Assembly (NCBI GenBank): GCA_001931875.2
Contig: MSJH02000215.1
Location: 1-64,000 of the forward strand
Length of the DNA stretch: 64,000 nucleotides
Origin: Byssochlamys sp. IMV 00236
Lineage: Eukaryota; Ascomycota; Eurotiomycetes; Eurotiales; Thermoascaceae
Reading direction: 5' to 3'
Shown in pieces: positions 11,892 through 22,839 of this stretch. Made by a program: the position numbers and the translations under genes. Each line of letters opens with the position of its first letter. The stretch's first letter is position 1. The notes beneath the pieces were generated by a model. That model saw nothing but the letters and a program-made list of their open reading frames with translations. It was not told where the DNA came from and did no database searches.

Positions 11892-12188
11892 GAGGAATGC
11901 GTTACTTTAGGATGAGCTGTGATTGTATATGAAAAAGGGAAAAAAGGGAAACAGCCAAATGTGTGTTTAAATTTTACAGGTCGATTTGATTGGATAATGT
12001 AACAGGCTGCTACACTCTCTGCCTTAGTGCAGCCAATTAGAGAGCTAAACAACTGAGATTGAACTAGATATGATGGGTTTAATCATGAAAAAGAATGCCC
12101 TGAGCATATCCAAAGCATAGTAAATATAGCAAGTTTTATAGTGTAAAAGAAAATCTATTTTAAAAAAGTATTTCTTTATTCTGTTTCT

Positions 12189-14039
12189 TTATAAACTTTG
12201 ATTATAAAAACTAAGTACAGCAGCACTCTTTTTAGCAATGAACTCTTGTGGAGGTAGATATTGCTCAGGGATCTTGGTCCAATTGGTCAAAAAGCCAGGT
12301 GGCATAATTTTGGCTATTTCAGTCATGTTCCCCCCAGGCTCAGGAGATGGAGCTCCATGAGTAAGCTTTGGCAGAGACATATCCCATTCGATATCAGGCT
12401 GAATCATTTTCGTAACACTGTCGAAGAATGGGTTCATAACAGTAGGATTTATCAATGATTTTGTGACGTTGACCAGCAGATTTTGGTAAGGTGCAGAAAA
12501 GTAATCATAAGAAAAGAACTTCTTGGACAAAGGTCGGAAGGTCAAGCCAGGGAATGCAGTGTAGTTTCCTGTGAGTAACAGGTTCATCTCAAATAGGCCA
12601 GTACCAAGCGTAGTATCAAAATCGTAAGGGATATAGATCATACGGCCATCCTCAGGGTTCTTGTAAAAGTTGAAATTATTTGACATTGTCATCAGGGCAT
12701 CAGAGAATCCCAACAAGTTCTCAATAGTCATACTATAGAAAAAGAATTAGATGAATACAGTCACTCATGTTTGTCACTTACGCTCGAAGGAAAATGTCAA
12801 CATCTATGCGTTTTTGCCAATCATCAATAGTTGTCGTGTTTGAAGCGTCATGAATAAACTTTGTAAATTCTTGTAAGTCAGAAAAGTCTTGTGAGCTATC
12901 CTTTGAAGGACCGGCTTTGATTTTGTATTCTCCCAAGGTGTATGTGGTAATGTTATCATAATAACTAAGATCAGACATGTACTGCCATTCTTGTTGGTTC
13001 ATACCCGCAAGAATTGCTTGGTAAAGGTAACCAGACTTGTAGTTCTTGTCTCCGTCTTTGAATTCACTTGCCAGCCAAGGATCTTGAAATGTTTCGATAA
13101 CACCATATAAACCAACAGGCTTATTATTAATAAACAATCTAGATATTAGAGTATTAGCGTATGTATGACTACAGGCAGAACATGATTACCTAACATATGA
13201 GAAATCACTGGCAGGTACACCCACAGCCTTGAGTGCAGAATGAACAGCTTTTTCACGTACATAAGTGGGATCCATTGCCATGGCTCGTAACTTTAGATTT
13301 TTGTAGCCAAACAGTGTATCATCACTCTTCTTTTTTAACTTTATTCCGAATGAAACTTTGTCGACCATACGTGAGGAGCGACCAGCCAAAGATACTTTTA
13401 CACCTTCAAATGTTTCGATTTTATCCAGTCTACAGTAACGCATGTTAATAAACTCATTAAAGGGATATCATAGGATGCTATACCCAATATAAGTAAAGTT
13501 CAATTCAATGTCAATATCCTCAGTAGCGTTCTTGAGCAAATAGTCCACGGCCGTCTCATTTCCCCATAAATGATAGGTAGGTATTTGACCTTCAGCATGA
13601 AGATCTGATTTTATTCTGTGCAAGATAGGCACAGGAGTCATCACTTGTGGGAGAGACGTGATGTTGTGCGTGTTGAGAGTACGATTAAAGAATTCATTTG
13701 ATGTATCCTTTTGAATTGGACCTCTAGTGAATGGTTCAGGAACTTTAACAGTATTGGATTCTATGATCGCATAGTGATATTCCTTTTGAGCAATAGGAGC
13801 TTTGCCTTGATACAAGATGCCTTGGTTTGCTTGTAAGGGAAATGGAGTACCGTCTACTACAACTGCGATACCCATATTGGGTGGAGGTGAACTGATGACA
13901 CTATAAGTAATATTTTGTTGCTGTGCTTGAGCACTTGCAAATATCGTCACAAAAAAGGGGACGGCTAGAAGTGGCAAGTATATTAATAATCAAGTATCTC
14001 TTCCAATAAACCTTACTTACATATTTTGCTGAATAACAT
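12189..14039 (-). CDS. CotH-family protein B (secreted)
   Basis: I place the start at 14039: a short first exon (MLFSKI) spliced at an ATAT|GTAAGT donor to VPFFVTIFASAQA completes a good signal peptide of about 20 residues. Without that exon the frame would need a non-ATG start. The body parallels CotH A block for block: LHRIKSDLHAEGQIPTYHL, KVSLAGRSSRM, YVREKAVHSALKAVGVP, LFINNKPVGLYGVIETF, MTIENLLGFSDALM and IYIPYDFDTTLG. Several N-glycosylation sequons are present (NIT, NRT, NET, NAT, NFT). It ends right after the domain (FYNQSL) without a GPI tail. It is a clear paralogue of CotH A, separated from it by SEC21, and divergent from the AIR-like gene. Confidence 0.9.
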
Positions 14040-14731
14040 CCTTTAACGATTGTAAAATGAAAAAAGGCAAAAGAAGAGCCGAGACAGGATTATTTATTTG
14101 TTTGGTGTCAATCATCAGTCTTACACAAACGAACAAAAAAAAAATGCTTAGCAATGCTTAGCCCAATGTCAATGTTCACTGACGTCTGTCTCCATCAAAA
14201 AAGACCGTGAGACCGGATCAAGTATGGTGATACCTGAAGAAGATCTTTTCATTTCAAAGTGGCTGACCGTACGACCAAGTTTGGAAGGTTAGACAGAATG
14301 CATGAAGTATATTTTAGCCAAGCTAATCACGAAGAGATAAAAAAAGTAACAGTTGCTAAGCAGTAGTTGGTGTTACGTCAAAAGAAAAGCTCCATTGTCT
14401 CGCAGCACATTTCTGTCCAATAGGAATAATAGACAGCTGTAGAGATCACGCTATTAAGCAAATCTTGCTCTCTGTGGCGCTGATAATAAACTCTTTTATT
14501 ACTAAGCAGATTAGCGTATGGCATGAGTTCATTGAATAGACAGATCTAACAATCAAATGATATCAAGTCTATTTATCTTTTTCACTTTAATCACACACAG
14601 CATAAAGAGTTGCATTAACCAAGAGGCGCCCTCCTTTGAGAGACCGAATGAAGCTGAGCTGCATTTGCAGTCACTGCTCATTTTTTTCTCTTTTTTTTTT
14701 CTCTCTTTCTTACAGCTCTAATAAATAAAGA
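14040..14731. promoter_or_regulatory. Divergent intergenic region, CotH B / AIR-like
   Basis: 692 bp holding both 5' flanks. A direct repeat of AATGCTTAGC occurs at about 14149-14162. A long pyrimidine tract precedes the AIR-like start (about 14680-14710), a common layout for fungal core promoters. No ORF with support. Confidence 0.45.
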
Positions 14732-16538
14732 ATGTATGACGATGATGAGGAAGAACTAGAACTGTTACGACAGTATGAAGAAGAAAACATTGTGGGAGAT
14801 GGTCAAGACACATATTCTAGGTAAATGTCAAATCCTAATCATAATTACATATATAAACCTCCCCCTTTTTTTAAGTGAAGAGATGGATAGCGATTTAGAA
14901 GAAAAGATCTTGAGCGTGACCCATTATGATGTGGGTGTAGACAAGAAAAAGAAAAAGACTGAATCTGCAGCAATTGAACGATCAACACTAACAGCGCCTG
15001 CATCGGCGCCTGATGCTAGAGGTAGAGTATTACCCAGTAAATCAGCGCGTCGCACTGTGAGCACAGTCCATGCACCTATAGATCTTGATCGAAAGAGGGC
15101 TGACTTCTCTGCTGCCAGTGAGCTCAAACTTAATTCTTCAGATGAGGAAGGAGAATACAGATCAGAAGAGGAAAAAGAAAAGGAGATGGCTGATGTAGTT
15201 GCCTCAGACTCGTCTTCTGAAGAAGAAGAATTAAGGGAAGCACCTCCTCCAGTGACAAGACATATCAATTTGGATGATAAGCAGTACATGGACGATGTGG
15301 AAACCTCTGAGGAAGAGCGTGAACTTGGTGCTGAGCTTCGTGTGTTGATTGATGATTCTATACAGGTGAAGTGGTTAATCAAGATATGCTGTCATTTTTA
15401 TTAATGATGGTTTTTTTTTCTTAGGCGCGTGGTGGTCAGAGTAGGTTAGGTCGTCCTCCTAATGCACGAGTGATTATCTGTTATAGATGCAAACAGCCTG
15501 GACATCAGCAACAGTACTGTTTAATGGTAGGAGAGATGAATTGATTGTTTGCATGTCGTTAAAAAATAGTTTATGGCTTGATAGTGTACAGAGTGTGGTT
15601 TGAAGCATAGGGGCCCATGTATGTGGCCAAGATACTGTAAACTATGCAAAATGGACGATCACTATAAGGAGGTATAAGACGCAGCAGGTCATAGAAGGGT
15701 AATTCTTAACAATCATCATAGGACTGTAGAGGGAAGAGAGAAACACACGACTGTGAACTATGTGGCGATAAATACCATAATACAGAAGTAAGGAAATACA
15801 TGTTGAGTGTATAATGATCAAACTAACATCTTAAATAGATTTGTACCAAGATGCTACATATTTATGATGGTGAAAAGCCTGCAAGTAAAAATATGACCAT
15901 ATTTTGCTACAATTGTGGTGATTATGATCATTTTGGTGATGTAAGTTAAATATATTATGTTTATACTTTTTTTAACTTCATCATATATTTAGCAATGCCG
16001 CAGATATGCTTATAATTCAATTATACCGTCTGTATTTAGTGAGCAAAGTATAAACTACAGCGAGCTCAACAAGAATAGAAAGAAATCAAACAAGCGAAAA
16101 CGAAGAGAGCATTATTACTTTGAGAGTGATGATGATGATGTTTCTAGGAAAAAATCAAAGAGTTCAAGAGATTATCGACACCCAAGCAGTAGTAACAACA
16201 ACAATAATAATAGTAGTAGTAGTAGTCATCGCATGTATAACAAAGGAAGCCCTAGCAGCTCCAGTACCACCTCTTCTGTCTATAGTCGAGACGAAGGTAA
16301 AAAGCGAAAGAAGGGAAAGAAGGTATTGGATGATTTCTTTGGAAAGCAGAAAGGAAACAAGTCTCCTGGATCAAATCAACCCATTACTGGAAATAGTAAT
16401 TGGAAAGCCATCAATAATTATATGAACTCGCTTCCTCAGCCATCAAGGTCAGGCACTGTTCAACTAAATAAGAATAAGAACAATAGAGAGAGAGCAGATC
16501 TTCCAAAGCCTAGTAAAAGTGGGGTCATTGACTTTTAA
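14732..16538 (+). CDS. AIR1/AIR2 (ZCCHC7)-like zinc-knuckle protein, TRAMP-type RNA surveillance
   Basis: Start ATG 14732 (MYDDDEEELELLRQYEEE), first exon spliced to SSEEMDSDLEEKIL. A long acidic/Ser-rich N-terminus is followed by a run of CCHC knuckles spread over small exons: CYRCKQPGHQQQYC, CKLCKMDDHYKEDC, CELCGDKYHNTEIC and CYNCGDYDHFGDQC, plus a less regular CGLKHRGPC. The C-terminal half is basic and low-complexity (Asn/Ser runs, KKRKKGKK) and contains VLDDFFGK. In yeast, Air1/2 bind RNA and bridge Trf4/5 poly(A) polymerase and Mtr4 to feed the nuclear exosome. That role is by homology, and another zinc-knuckle nuclear protein is possible. Its 3' end is 36 bp from that of FRA10AC1. Confidence 0.75.
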
Positions 16539-16574
16539 AATGTACATAAACCATTACAATATCATGAATTAGCT

Positions 16575-17456
16575 TTATTGTAGCAAATCTGCAAAGTAAT
16601 CTTCATATTCTTCTTGTTTAGATTTCTCTTGCTTACTTTCAATCGGTTTACTCCAAATAGCTGAGGCCTGTTCTTTCTCTTTTTCTTCTTCTAAAGCATT
16701 TGTTAATACAAACAATAAAAGCAACAGGATAATAATTACCATCTGTCTCACCACTAATACTACTTTCTTCAGTCGATGCATCTTTATCATCTTCATCTTC
16801 TCTACTCTTTCTTCTTCTTTTTTGCTTCTTTTCCTTTCTTTTGGCTGCTCTTTTCTTTGTTTTGTAATTGAGTTTATCAGAACATTCTGGGCAAAGTCTA
16901 ACCTTGACCAGCTCATTTTTCTTTTCGCCATCCTCAATATAACCAAAATTTACTTCCCAGCTCTTGAGAGAAGCTGTTGATTCACAAGACGTGGATGCAC
17001 ATATAAACTGTCCCTTTCCTGAAACGACTTCCCTTTCCATACGCCAACGTAACGCAATCTTGCCCTCTTTGTAATACTTTAATTCACAAATGGCATATTC
17101 TTTAAATAATCTGTCATAATATTTTTTGGCTACTCGTTGTTCCCAACTATCTGTCTCTTCATTATTTGATCTCACAAACCTTAAGGAAAACAAAGAGTCA
17201 GTTAAAGAAAGACCATGCTTTAACCTTACCTATGATTCTCTCTAATAATATCTGCCTCTGTTTTATATTCGGCAGGGACGGTCGAAGGCACTTTACCTCC
17301 GTAATATGTTAAATAGCTGTGAATAAGTTTTTTATGTCGAGTGTACTATGGACAAGGTGAGTTTATGAAAAGACGATGTTTTCCTTTTTTTTTTATACTT
17401 ACAGCATCAACACCTTTTAGTTCATTACGAAAGGCTAAACTTGTTTTTGAAGTCAT
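16575..17456 (-). CDS. FRA10AC1: FRA10AC1-family nuclear protein
   Basis: The start exon encodes MTSKTSLAFRNELKGVDA, followed by YLTYYGGKVPSTVPAEYKTE and then FVRSNNEE...WEQRVAKKYYDRLFKEYAIC. Diagnostic blocks follow: GKIALRWRMEREVVSGKGQF, SLKSWEVNFGYIEDGEKKN and LCPECSDKLNY; the paired Cys (CASTSC, CPEC) probably bind zinc. A strongly basic stretch (KKRAAKRKEKKQKRRRK) is a likely nuclear localisation signal, and the last exon is acidic. The human homologue sits at fragile site FRA10A and associates with late spliceosome components. A splicing role here is by homology only. The start lies 74 bp from that of MED4 on the opposite strand. Confidence 0.88.
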
Positions 17457-17530
17457 GAAGAAGAAAGAGAAATACAATCAAGTCACAGGAGAATGAGCTT
17501 ACTTTTTCCTTGTTTAAAAAATAAAATAAA
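17457..17530. promoter_or_regulatory. 74-bp bidirectional promoter region, FRA10AC1 / MED4
   Basis: The whole gap between two divergent ATG codons. It is A/T-rich with a TTTAAAAAATAAAATAAA stretch just before the MED4 start. Both 5' UTRs and core promoters must fit here or overlap the neighbouring gene. Confidence 0.5.
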
Positions 17531-18362
17531 ATGCAACACTCAATGCGCGATCAAGTCAATGCTTGCTTGACAGAGTATGCAGACTTGATAAAGAAATACT
17601 TTGTATCCTTATCAACAGCTGCGGATCACGTTACTTTGGACGAAGCAAATAATCCTGAACATACCATCAAGGAAATAGTCGCGCTTGAAGACAAGTTACA
17701 AAAGTCAGTTGAACAAAGTAAATAAAGACGACGACAAAATAGAGAAACACAGAACCTGACATTCTTTCTAGTTGAAGAACATCAAAAGAGACAACAAAGG
17801 ATCATTCAAGTTCAGGATGAGATTCATCAGTACAACAAAACGCTACTAAATCTTGTACAGAAATTAAATACGAGTAGAAATGAACTCGATCAGCATTTGT
17901 CAAGTGCAAAGATAGAATTAAAAGCTACAGAATATGCTAGAAAATGTAAATTATAAGAGACACCATGTTCAACTTATTGACTTTTTTACATAGCCAACAT
18001 ACAATTTACTGATATACTGTCTTATGCCTCAAAACTATCAAAATATACCTCAGCACCACCCAACTTTGATGTCTTGAACAGGGAGATGAAAATGGACTTT
18101 GAAAAGCCTTATCCTGATGAAGAGCGTATGCGTAGAGGCTTACTCTACTGGCAAAACTCTTCACAGCCACATACAGAAGAACGATGTAAGGAAAAAGGAA
18201 TGATATATCTTATTCATACTCAATTTCTTTATAGTTGAAAGTTCGGATAGTGAGATGTCAGCCGCTGAAGACACAACAGAGCAAAATGCAAATAGACAGA
18301 ATGAAGACGCGGGTGGTGACCCGTTCTGGATATTGGATCTCAACCCTGATATGCAATCATAA
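17531..18362 (+). CDS. MED4: Mediator complex subunit 4
   Basis: Four exons: 17531-17717, 17772-17945, 17994-18185 and 18235-18362, about 226 residues. The N-terminal half is a helical coiled coil (KEIVALEDKLQKSVEQ, HQKRQQRIIQVQDEIHQYN). The Med4 signature is in exon 3: DILSYASKLSKYTSAPPNF followed by KPYPDEERMRRGLL. The C-terminus is acidic and ends DPFWILDLNPDMQS. Med4 is a core middle-module Mediator subunit linking activators to RNA polymerase II. It is divergent from FRA10AC1 and convergent, 24 bp apart, with the small secreted protein gene. Confidence 0.9.
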
Positions 18363-18386
18363 TGAAATACAATATATTTATTTTTG

Positions 18387-18873
18387 TTAGGCGTTTTTAA
18401 TAGTGAAATAAGGAGAGTAGCTAGTATAGCTGTTATTTCCAACAATAGTCAAGACATCTACAAGATGAGGTTAGAACTATGTATGTTTTTTGATATCCAT
18501 TATAACTTACAGTCACTCTCTGATGTCAAATTGGTTGGAACGGTCCAGTTGTATGTTGGTGGGTTAACAGGAATGGAACCATTTTTGAGAATATTCAGGA
18601 TGACAGGAGTAAGATAGGCTGCATTGCCTTTCCATAAACCAATCTTTTCGATACGAGTAGCGTTCTTGTTGAGAATAGACCATGAGATTGTAAAGTTGGA
18701 TCCTCCCTTGACAACAGTCTAGTCATTGTTAGAAAGAGGGATAAACTGTACTAAACAAGACTTACATTGAGCACAGGTGAAGTGATAGCTACACCAGCAT
18801 TAAGTGGTGCTTGAGCATAAACATATAAAATAGATTGAATAAGTAAAGTGCAAACAATGGCAAAGAACTTCAT
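18387..18873 (-). CDS. Small secreted Kre9/Knh1-like domain protein
   Basis: Three exons (18873-18766, 18718-18511, 18457-18387) give 128 residues; the start and splice sites come from reading the DNA. Residues 1-20 are a signal peptide (MKFFAIVCTLLIQSILYVYA). The single domain matches the Ser-Thr-rich/Kre9-Knh1 N-terminal family: NAGVAITSPVLN, GSNFTISWSI, IPVNPPTYNWTVP and a YSPYFTI ending. It has several N-glycosylation sequons and no GPI tail, so it is probably secreted to the wall. It is a paralogue of the gene at 25797-26582. Confidence 0.82.
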
Positions 18874-19488
18874 TTTGATATAAAAAGGAAAACTGCTGAT
18901 GGCTTTTTTTCTGTCATTTTCTTACTCTTTGCTGTATTTATACGTTCTGCTTTCCACGGAGGAACGATGTTTGATGAAGTAATAAACAGCCATTTATTAC
19001 TCAATCCTTACATGCACTTCTCTACAATACCCACATCGGATGCTTTTTCTTTCTTTCTCAGATATTTCCCCTTCCCCTGTATCCCCATCCGTACATGTTT
19101 TCTTTCTGTCTGTGCAAACGTCTTTTTCGTTTATACATGGTTAGACCCTCTTTTTTCTTACGTTCTCAATCCATGGGCTTTGTTTGTATCACCAAAATTC
19201 TGCATGTCAAAAAGGCAATACGTAATGCCTCATCCTTGGCATTTGGAACATGTGTATATTGTTACTCTTTCTCTCATCGACTATGATCAGACAACACCAT
19301 CTTACTCTATGAATAGTTCTCCCTTCTCCCCTTGACCTTTTTTTAACTCTTTTACTCTAAACATTTGCATGACATCACTGATACAGAGTACAGCGGAATA
19401 TTGATCCGTGTGTCATCTGATTATTTATTTTTATCTTTAAAGTTTATCTAATCCACACTTGGGCCACGGTTACTTTGTGAGGGAATAT
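18874..19488. other. Intergenic region, no gene supported
   Basis: Upstream of the secreted protein gene and downstream of the bestrophin-like gene. An open frame on the plus strand (18967-19335) has no recognisable domain, signal or introns and is probably chance. Confidence 0.5.
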
Positions 19489-21374
19489 TTAGTGTCCGCT
19501 GAGGAGAATGCTGGTTGATTTGGAGGGAATATGGTAAATGATATATTCAACTTCTCTCTTTAACTCATCACAGTATCTATTCAATGGCAAATCATTGTCA
19601 TCATATCCAACTATAGAATGTGAGAAATTGTACGTCAGGTTATGATTAAGACTTACATGGATTTTCGATTTCTGCACCAATTGCTTCAATACCAAAGAGA
19701 GTAAAAGAGACCAGGGCAACAATAGGGGCAACAAGCCAGCCGAGGGATTCTACCAAGGCAAAGGGCAAAAAGAAGATATACAGCATGACTGCTTGTTTTC
19801 TAAAGTGGAATAGAGTCAGCAGATGAGAGACGATAAAGATAACAACTTACAGATGGATATTGTATGCTTTGGGAATAGGTGTATGCACAATTCTTTCAAA
19901 CGCAGTCAAGGAATTAGCCAAGATATCAAGCGAATTTACTGTAACAGACACAAAGGATGAATCAATTCTTTTTTCAGCTTTGGCCTGATTGATGAACAGG
20001 GCGATACGGAATAGGATCTCCAGAGGCAAGGAGAGATCAGAGTCCCCTTGGTAAGGCAAGTCCTCTGGACTTGTAAACTTGGAATGATCCAAGTGTCTCT
20101 TGATGCCTCGATGATGCTGTTGCTTAAATCGGTTAATAAGGTTTGTCTCGTCTTCAAAGTACGATTTACCCCTGCCGTTAGGGGCAGAGGAACAAGTGGG
20201 TGCGTCGGTTCCGGCAACTTCAGATGGCGATTGAACAGTTTCGTCCAACAGATGAACGTCCTCGCGCTGCTCTTCTTCATCTGATAGATTAGGTGAAGCA
20301 TCTGCGCCCGTAAGAGATCTTTGGAGTTGTGCAGCGGTTAAATGGCAAAGGTTTGAGTTGGGAAATTCCTGTTGTATTAAAGAGCGTCGGATGTTTGCAA
20401 TATCCGTAGGCTCATCCGAATCCATGTATTCACCATGTGTGGCAGGCTTGACCGAGTTTTTCGAGTTGACAGATATTGCTGGATCTTTTGACAGTACGTT
20501 GACAGAGATACGACGACGACGTAATGACGTATCCCCTTCGCCTAGTAGAATGTCCTTGTGCGATGCGTTTGATGTAATACCTCCATAACTCTTTCGTTTA
20601 CCACTACCTGCTCGTTTCAATTTTGCTACACTGGCTGGTTCCCAATGAGGCGGTAATAGCTCCTTTACTATGTTTTTTGATTATTTATTAAGGAAGGGAG
20701 GTGTATGCATGTTTCACTTACAATCATGATAATCGGTTCCGTATTCCTGACGAAGATGATGCTTTGTTGCAACAAAAAAGGCTAATAAAAGTTTAATACA
20801 CCGCATTTTTGCTAAATGATCCTCATCAGTCTCTTCTGGAATATTGATCCACACCTGCCGAGCCACATTTCGGATGGTGCCCATGACCGTCTGAATCAGC
20901 TTGCGACCCTCCCAGTACCGATCATAAGCAGTGTTGACGCGAAATGCGAGTAGTAAACCCAAAGCGACAGAGACGGTTCCTACTGTTGGACAAAGGTTAA
21001 GCTGCGCGTACCCTGCTTGGTTTTAATTCGAGACTTACAAACTGAGACAGGAACACTAATGGTAACAGCGAATGTGATATTAAAAAGACAGACCAGGCAT
21101 GAAAACATGGTTGTAATAGCGATACCAGGCAACGTTGGCAGAAAGACCTATAGGAATTAAGATCAATTGATTACTCTCTCCTTAATATGTAAACTTTACT
21201 GATCCTTTCCAGCGTAAGACATCTGGCCAGACAAGTTGACGTTTGATATAAAAAGAAAAATCACCAAGCAAAGTTGGCTTCTTTAAATAAGGATAGCCTT
21301 TTGAATGTTAATGTGATAAATTGGACATTGATATAGTATTTACCCTCTACAGTGTGTGTGTTTAATGTAGGCAT
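19489..21374 (-). CDS. Bestrophin-like/UPF0187 anion channel protein
   Basis: A short first exon (MPTLNTHTVEG, ATG 21374) is spliced to YPYLKKPTLLGDFSFYIKRQ and LVWPDVLRWKGS. Hydrophobic segments follow (LPGIAITTMFSCLVCLF, ITFAVTISVPVSV), then the family hallmark LLLAFRVNTAYDRYWEGRKL and GTIRNVARQVW. A long polar insert (about 20630-20040), rich in Ser/Arg/Asp, separates this from the C-terminal membrane part (IPKAYNIHL, QAVMLYIFFLPFALVESLGW, FGIEAIGAEIENPF). RFP-TM/bestrophin proteins form pentameric chloride-type channels. The large insert is longer than in most fungal members I know and may be a regulatory cytosolic loop. Confidence 0.87.
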
Positions 21375-21889
21375 AAAAATAGATATTTTGTGCAAAAAAA
21401 GAAAAGAAAAGAAACAAACAGAAAGGTACACAAGGTACAAAGCTTTTTGCTGTAAATCTGCGCTTGTGTCTTTATAATTTTTTTTTTTAATTCACGCACT
21501 GCATCAAATTATTCCTCAGATTGACGTCTTTTTCCCACTTTTTTTTCCCACTTTATATAGTCTGCTTCTTTTCATGCACTGAACTATATATTTATAGTTT
21601 GGAGCCATGTTGTAATAACATTGGGTAAGCTTTTGATTTGAATCTCGTTTCTAATTCAATCTTAGTCTGTCTCCTATTTCAATGTCAGATGTGGTACATT
21701 CGCAGTTTAAAAATAATACAATAATAAAGTGTCCCCCTTTGTAGTTTCTAAACTGCATTGGTGGAATAAGCGATAGGACATTTTACAATTCTTGATGAAA
21801 ATGTGGCACAAATCAACAATCACACTTCAATGAGCAACTACAGCTCCCCCTTCAGATACTTTGGTCTTCTTTCCTCGTCTTGGAAAGCA
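21375..21889. other. Upstream region of the bestrophin-like gene
   Basis: 515 bp, AT-rich, with poly-T/poly-A tracts and a near-duplicate CCCACTTTTTTTTCCCACTTTATATAG segment around 21533-21560. No gene recognised. It may include non-readable parts of the LINE relic that follows. Confidence 0.4.
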
Positions 21890-22510
21890 AATCATGTACC
21901 TCCGCAAAAGGACAAGACGGTCTCGGTTTATTTCATGTGCCTAATCAGCAATTAACTTTACAATTTCGATATTTGCAAACTCTCTTAGAAGTGCCTTCAC
22001 AAAATGACATGTCCTCCTACTTATGGCTGTGTTTTATTTTATAGTCATCCTATGATTGCCCTTCTCCTCAAGTAGTACTATTGTTTACTGCCTCTCGTCT
22101 TGATCGCTCGTTGACCGGATCTCGCCCTTTTTTATTTCAAGCTGTGAATTGTTGTCCACGCGACGCATTGTTGAATCCAGCCTTGTCTCAGGTTACTTGC
22201 CTTAATCTACCGTTGGCTGATGTTTGTCACATTCAAAGAGATAGTGTATTCTCATTTAGCCGCTTTATTCGCATTACAAGGGTCGCAGACTTCTTTATAT
22301 AAGACTCTGCTTCTGACTGCTTATATCCAAACGTTCTGTTAAAGATTCGTACCGCAGTTCTTCATCGTCAGCTACAGTTCCACAGATATTCCTGGATACT
22401 CTTTGTATCAACGCATCAGGAAAATATGAACAGTGCAAGCTGATATGGTGTCGTATTTCTACGTTTATATTAAAAGAAGATACCACCCTTTGATGAAATA
22501 TACTCAATAT
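21890..22510 (+). pseudogene. LINE (non-LTR retrotransposon) relic, region after reverse transcriptase
   Basis: Plus-strand reading gives SAKGQDGLGLFHVPNQQL then TLQFRYLQTLLEVPSQ at about 21900-21990. This follows the 'GGLGL...QALQLRWL' block typical of the segment after the RT domain in fungal LINEs. Further fragments in shifted frames (SHPMIALLLK, RSLTGSRPFLFQAVNCCPRD, QVTCLNLPLADVCH) continue the pattern. Stops and frame changes show decay, and no endonuclease or RT core and no poly-A tail were recognised. The identification rests on pattern similarity. Confidence 0.5.
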
Positions 22511-22839
22511 ATACTTCATACACAAGCCAAAGTCTTCTTAAATATTAGTATAATATCTTATATTAAGCCCACAACGCTGATGCATGGTATCTCTAGTCTG
22601 TAGTAGTTGATGACGCGTCAAATGATATAATTCACTAGATGTAATTGACTGGCAGCATTTATTCTTGCATACAAAGATTAATTCCCCCTTTTGCCATGAA
22701 TCTCTTCTCTTTTCATAAAAAGGTTAAAAGGCTTATTCCATCTTGCTGTATTCTTATGCTTCCAAGGTAAACTTTTGTTCATAGACAATACCACATGCTT
22801 ATCTTTTGAGGCAATCATAAATGAGGTAAGCTTTGGCAG
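22511..22839. other. Gap between two relics
   Basis: AT-rich, no readable gene. It carries the 10-bp palindrome TGACGCGTCA at 22611-22620, containing an ACGCGT (MCB-like) core. Confidence 0.4.

Noticed and set aside
12010..12080. tRNA-like A-box sequence (TTTAGCTCTCTAATTGG on the minus strand)
   Set aside because: No matching B-box at the right distance and no cloverleaf could be drawn.
18967..19335. 122-codon open frame on the plus strand (and its mirror at 52018-52386)
   Set aside because: No domain, signal, or intron. Composition is that of AT-rich intergenic DNA, and it lies in the flank of a secreted-protein gene.
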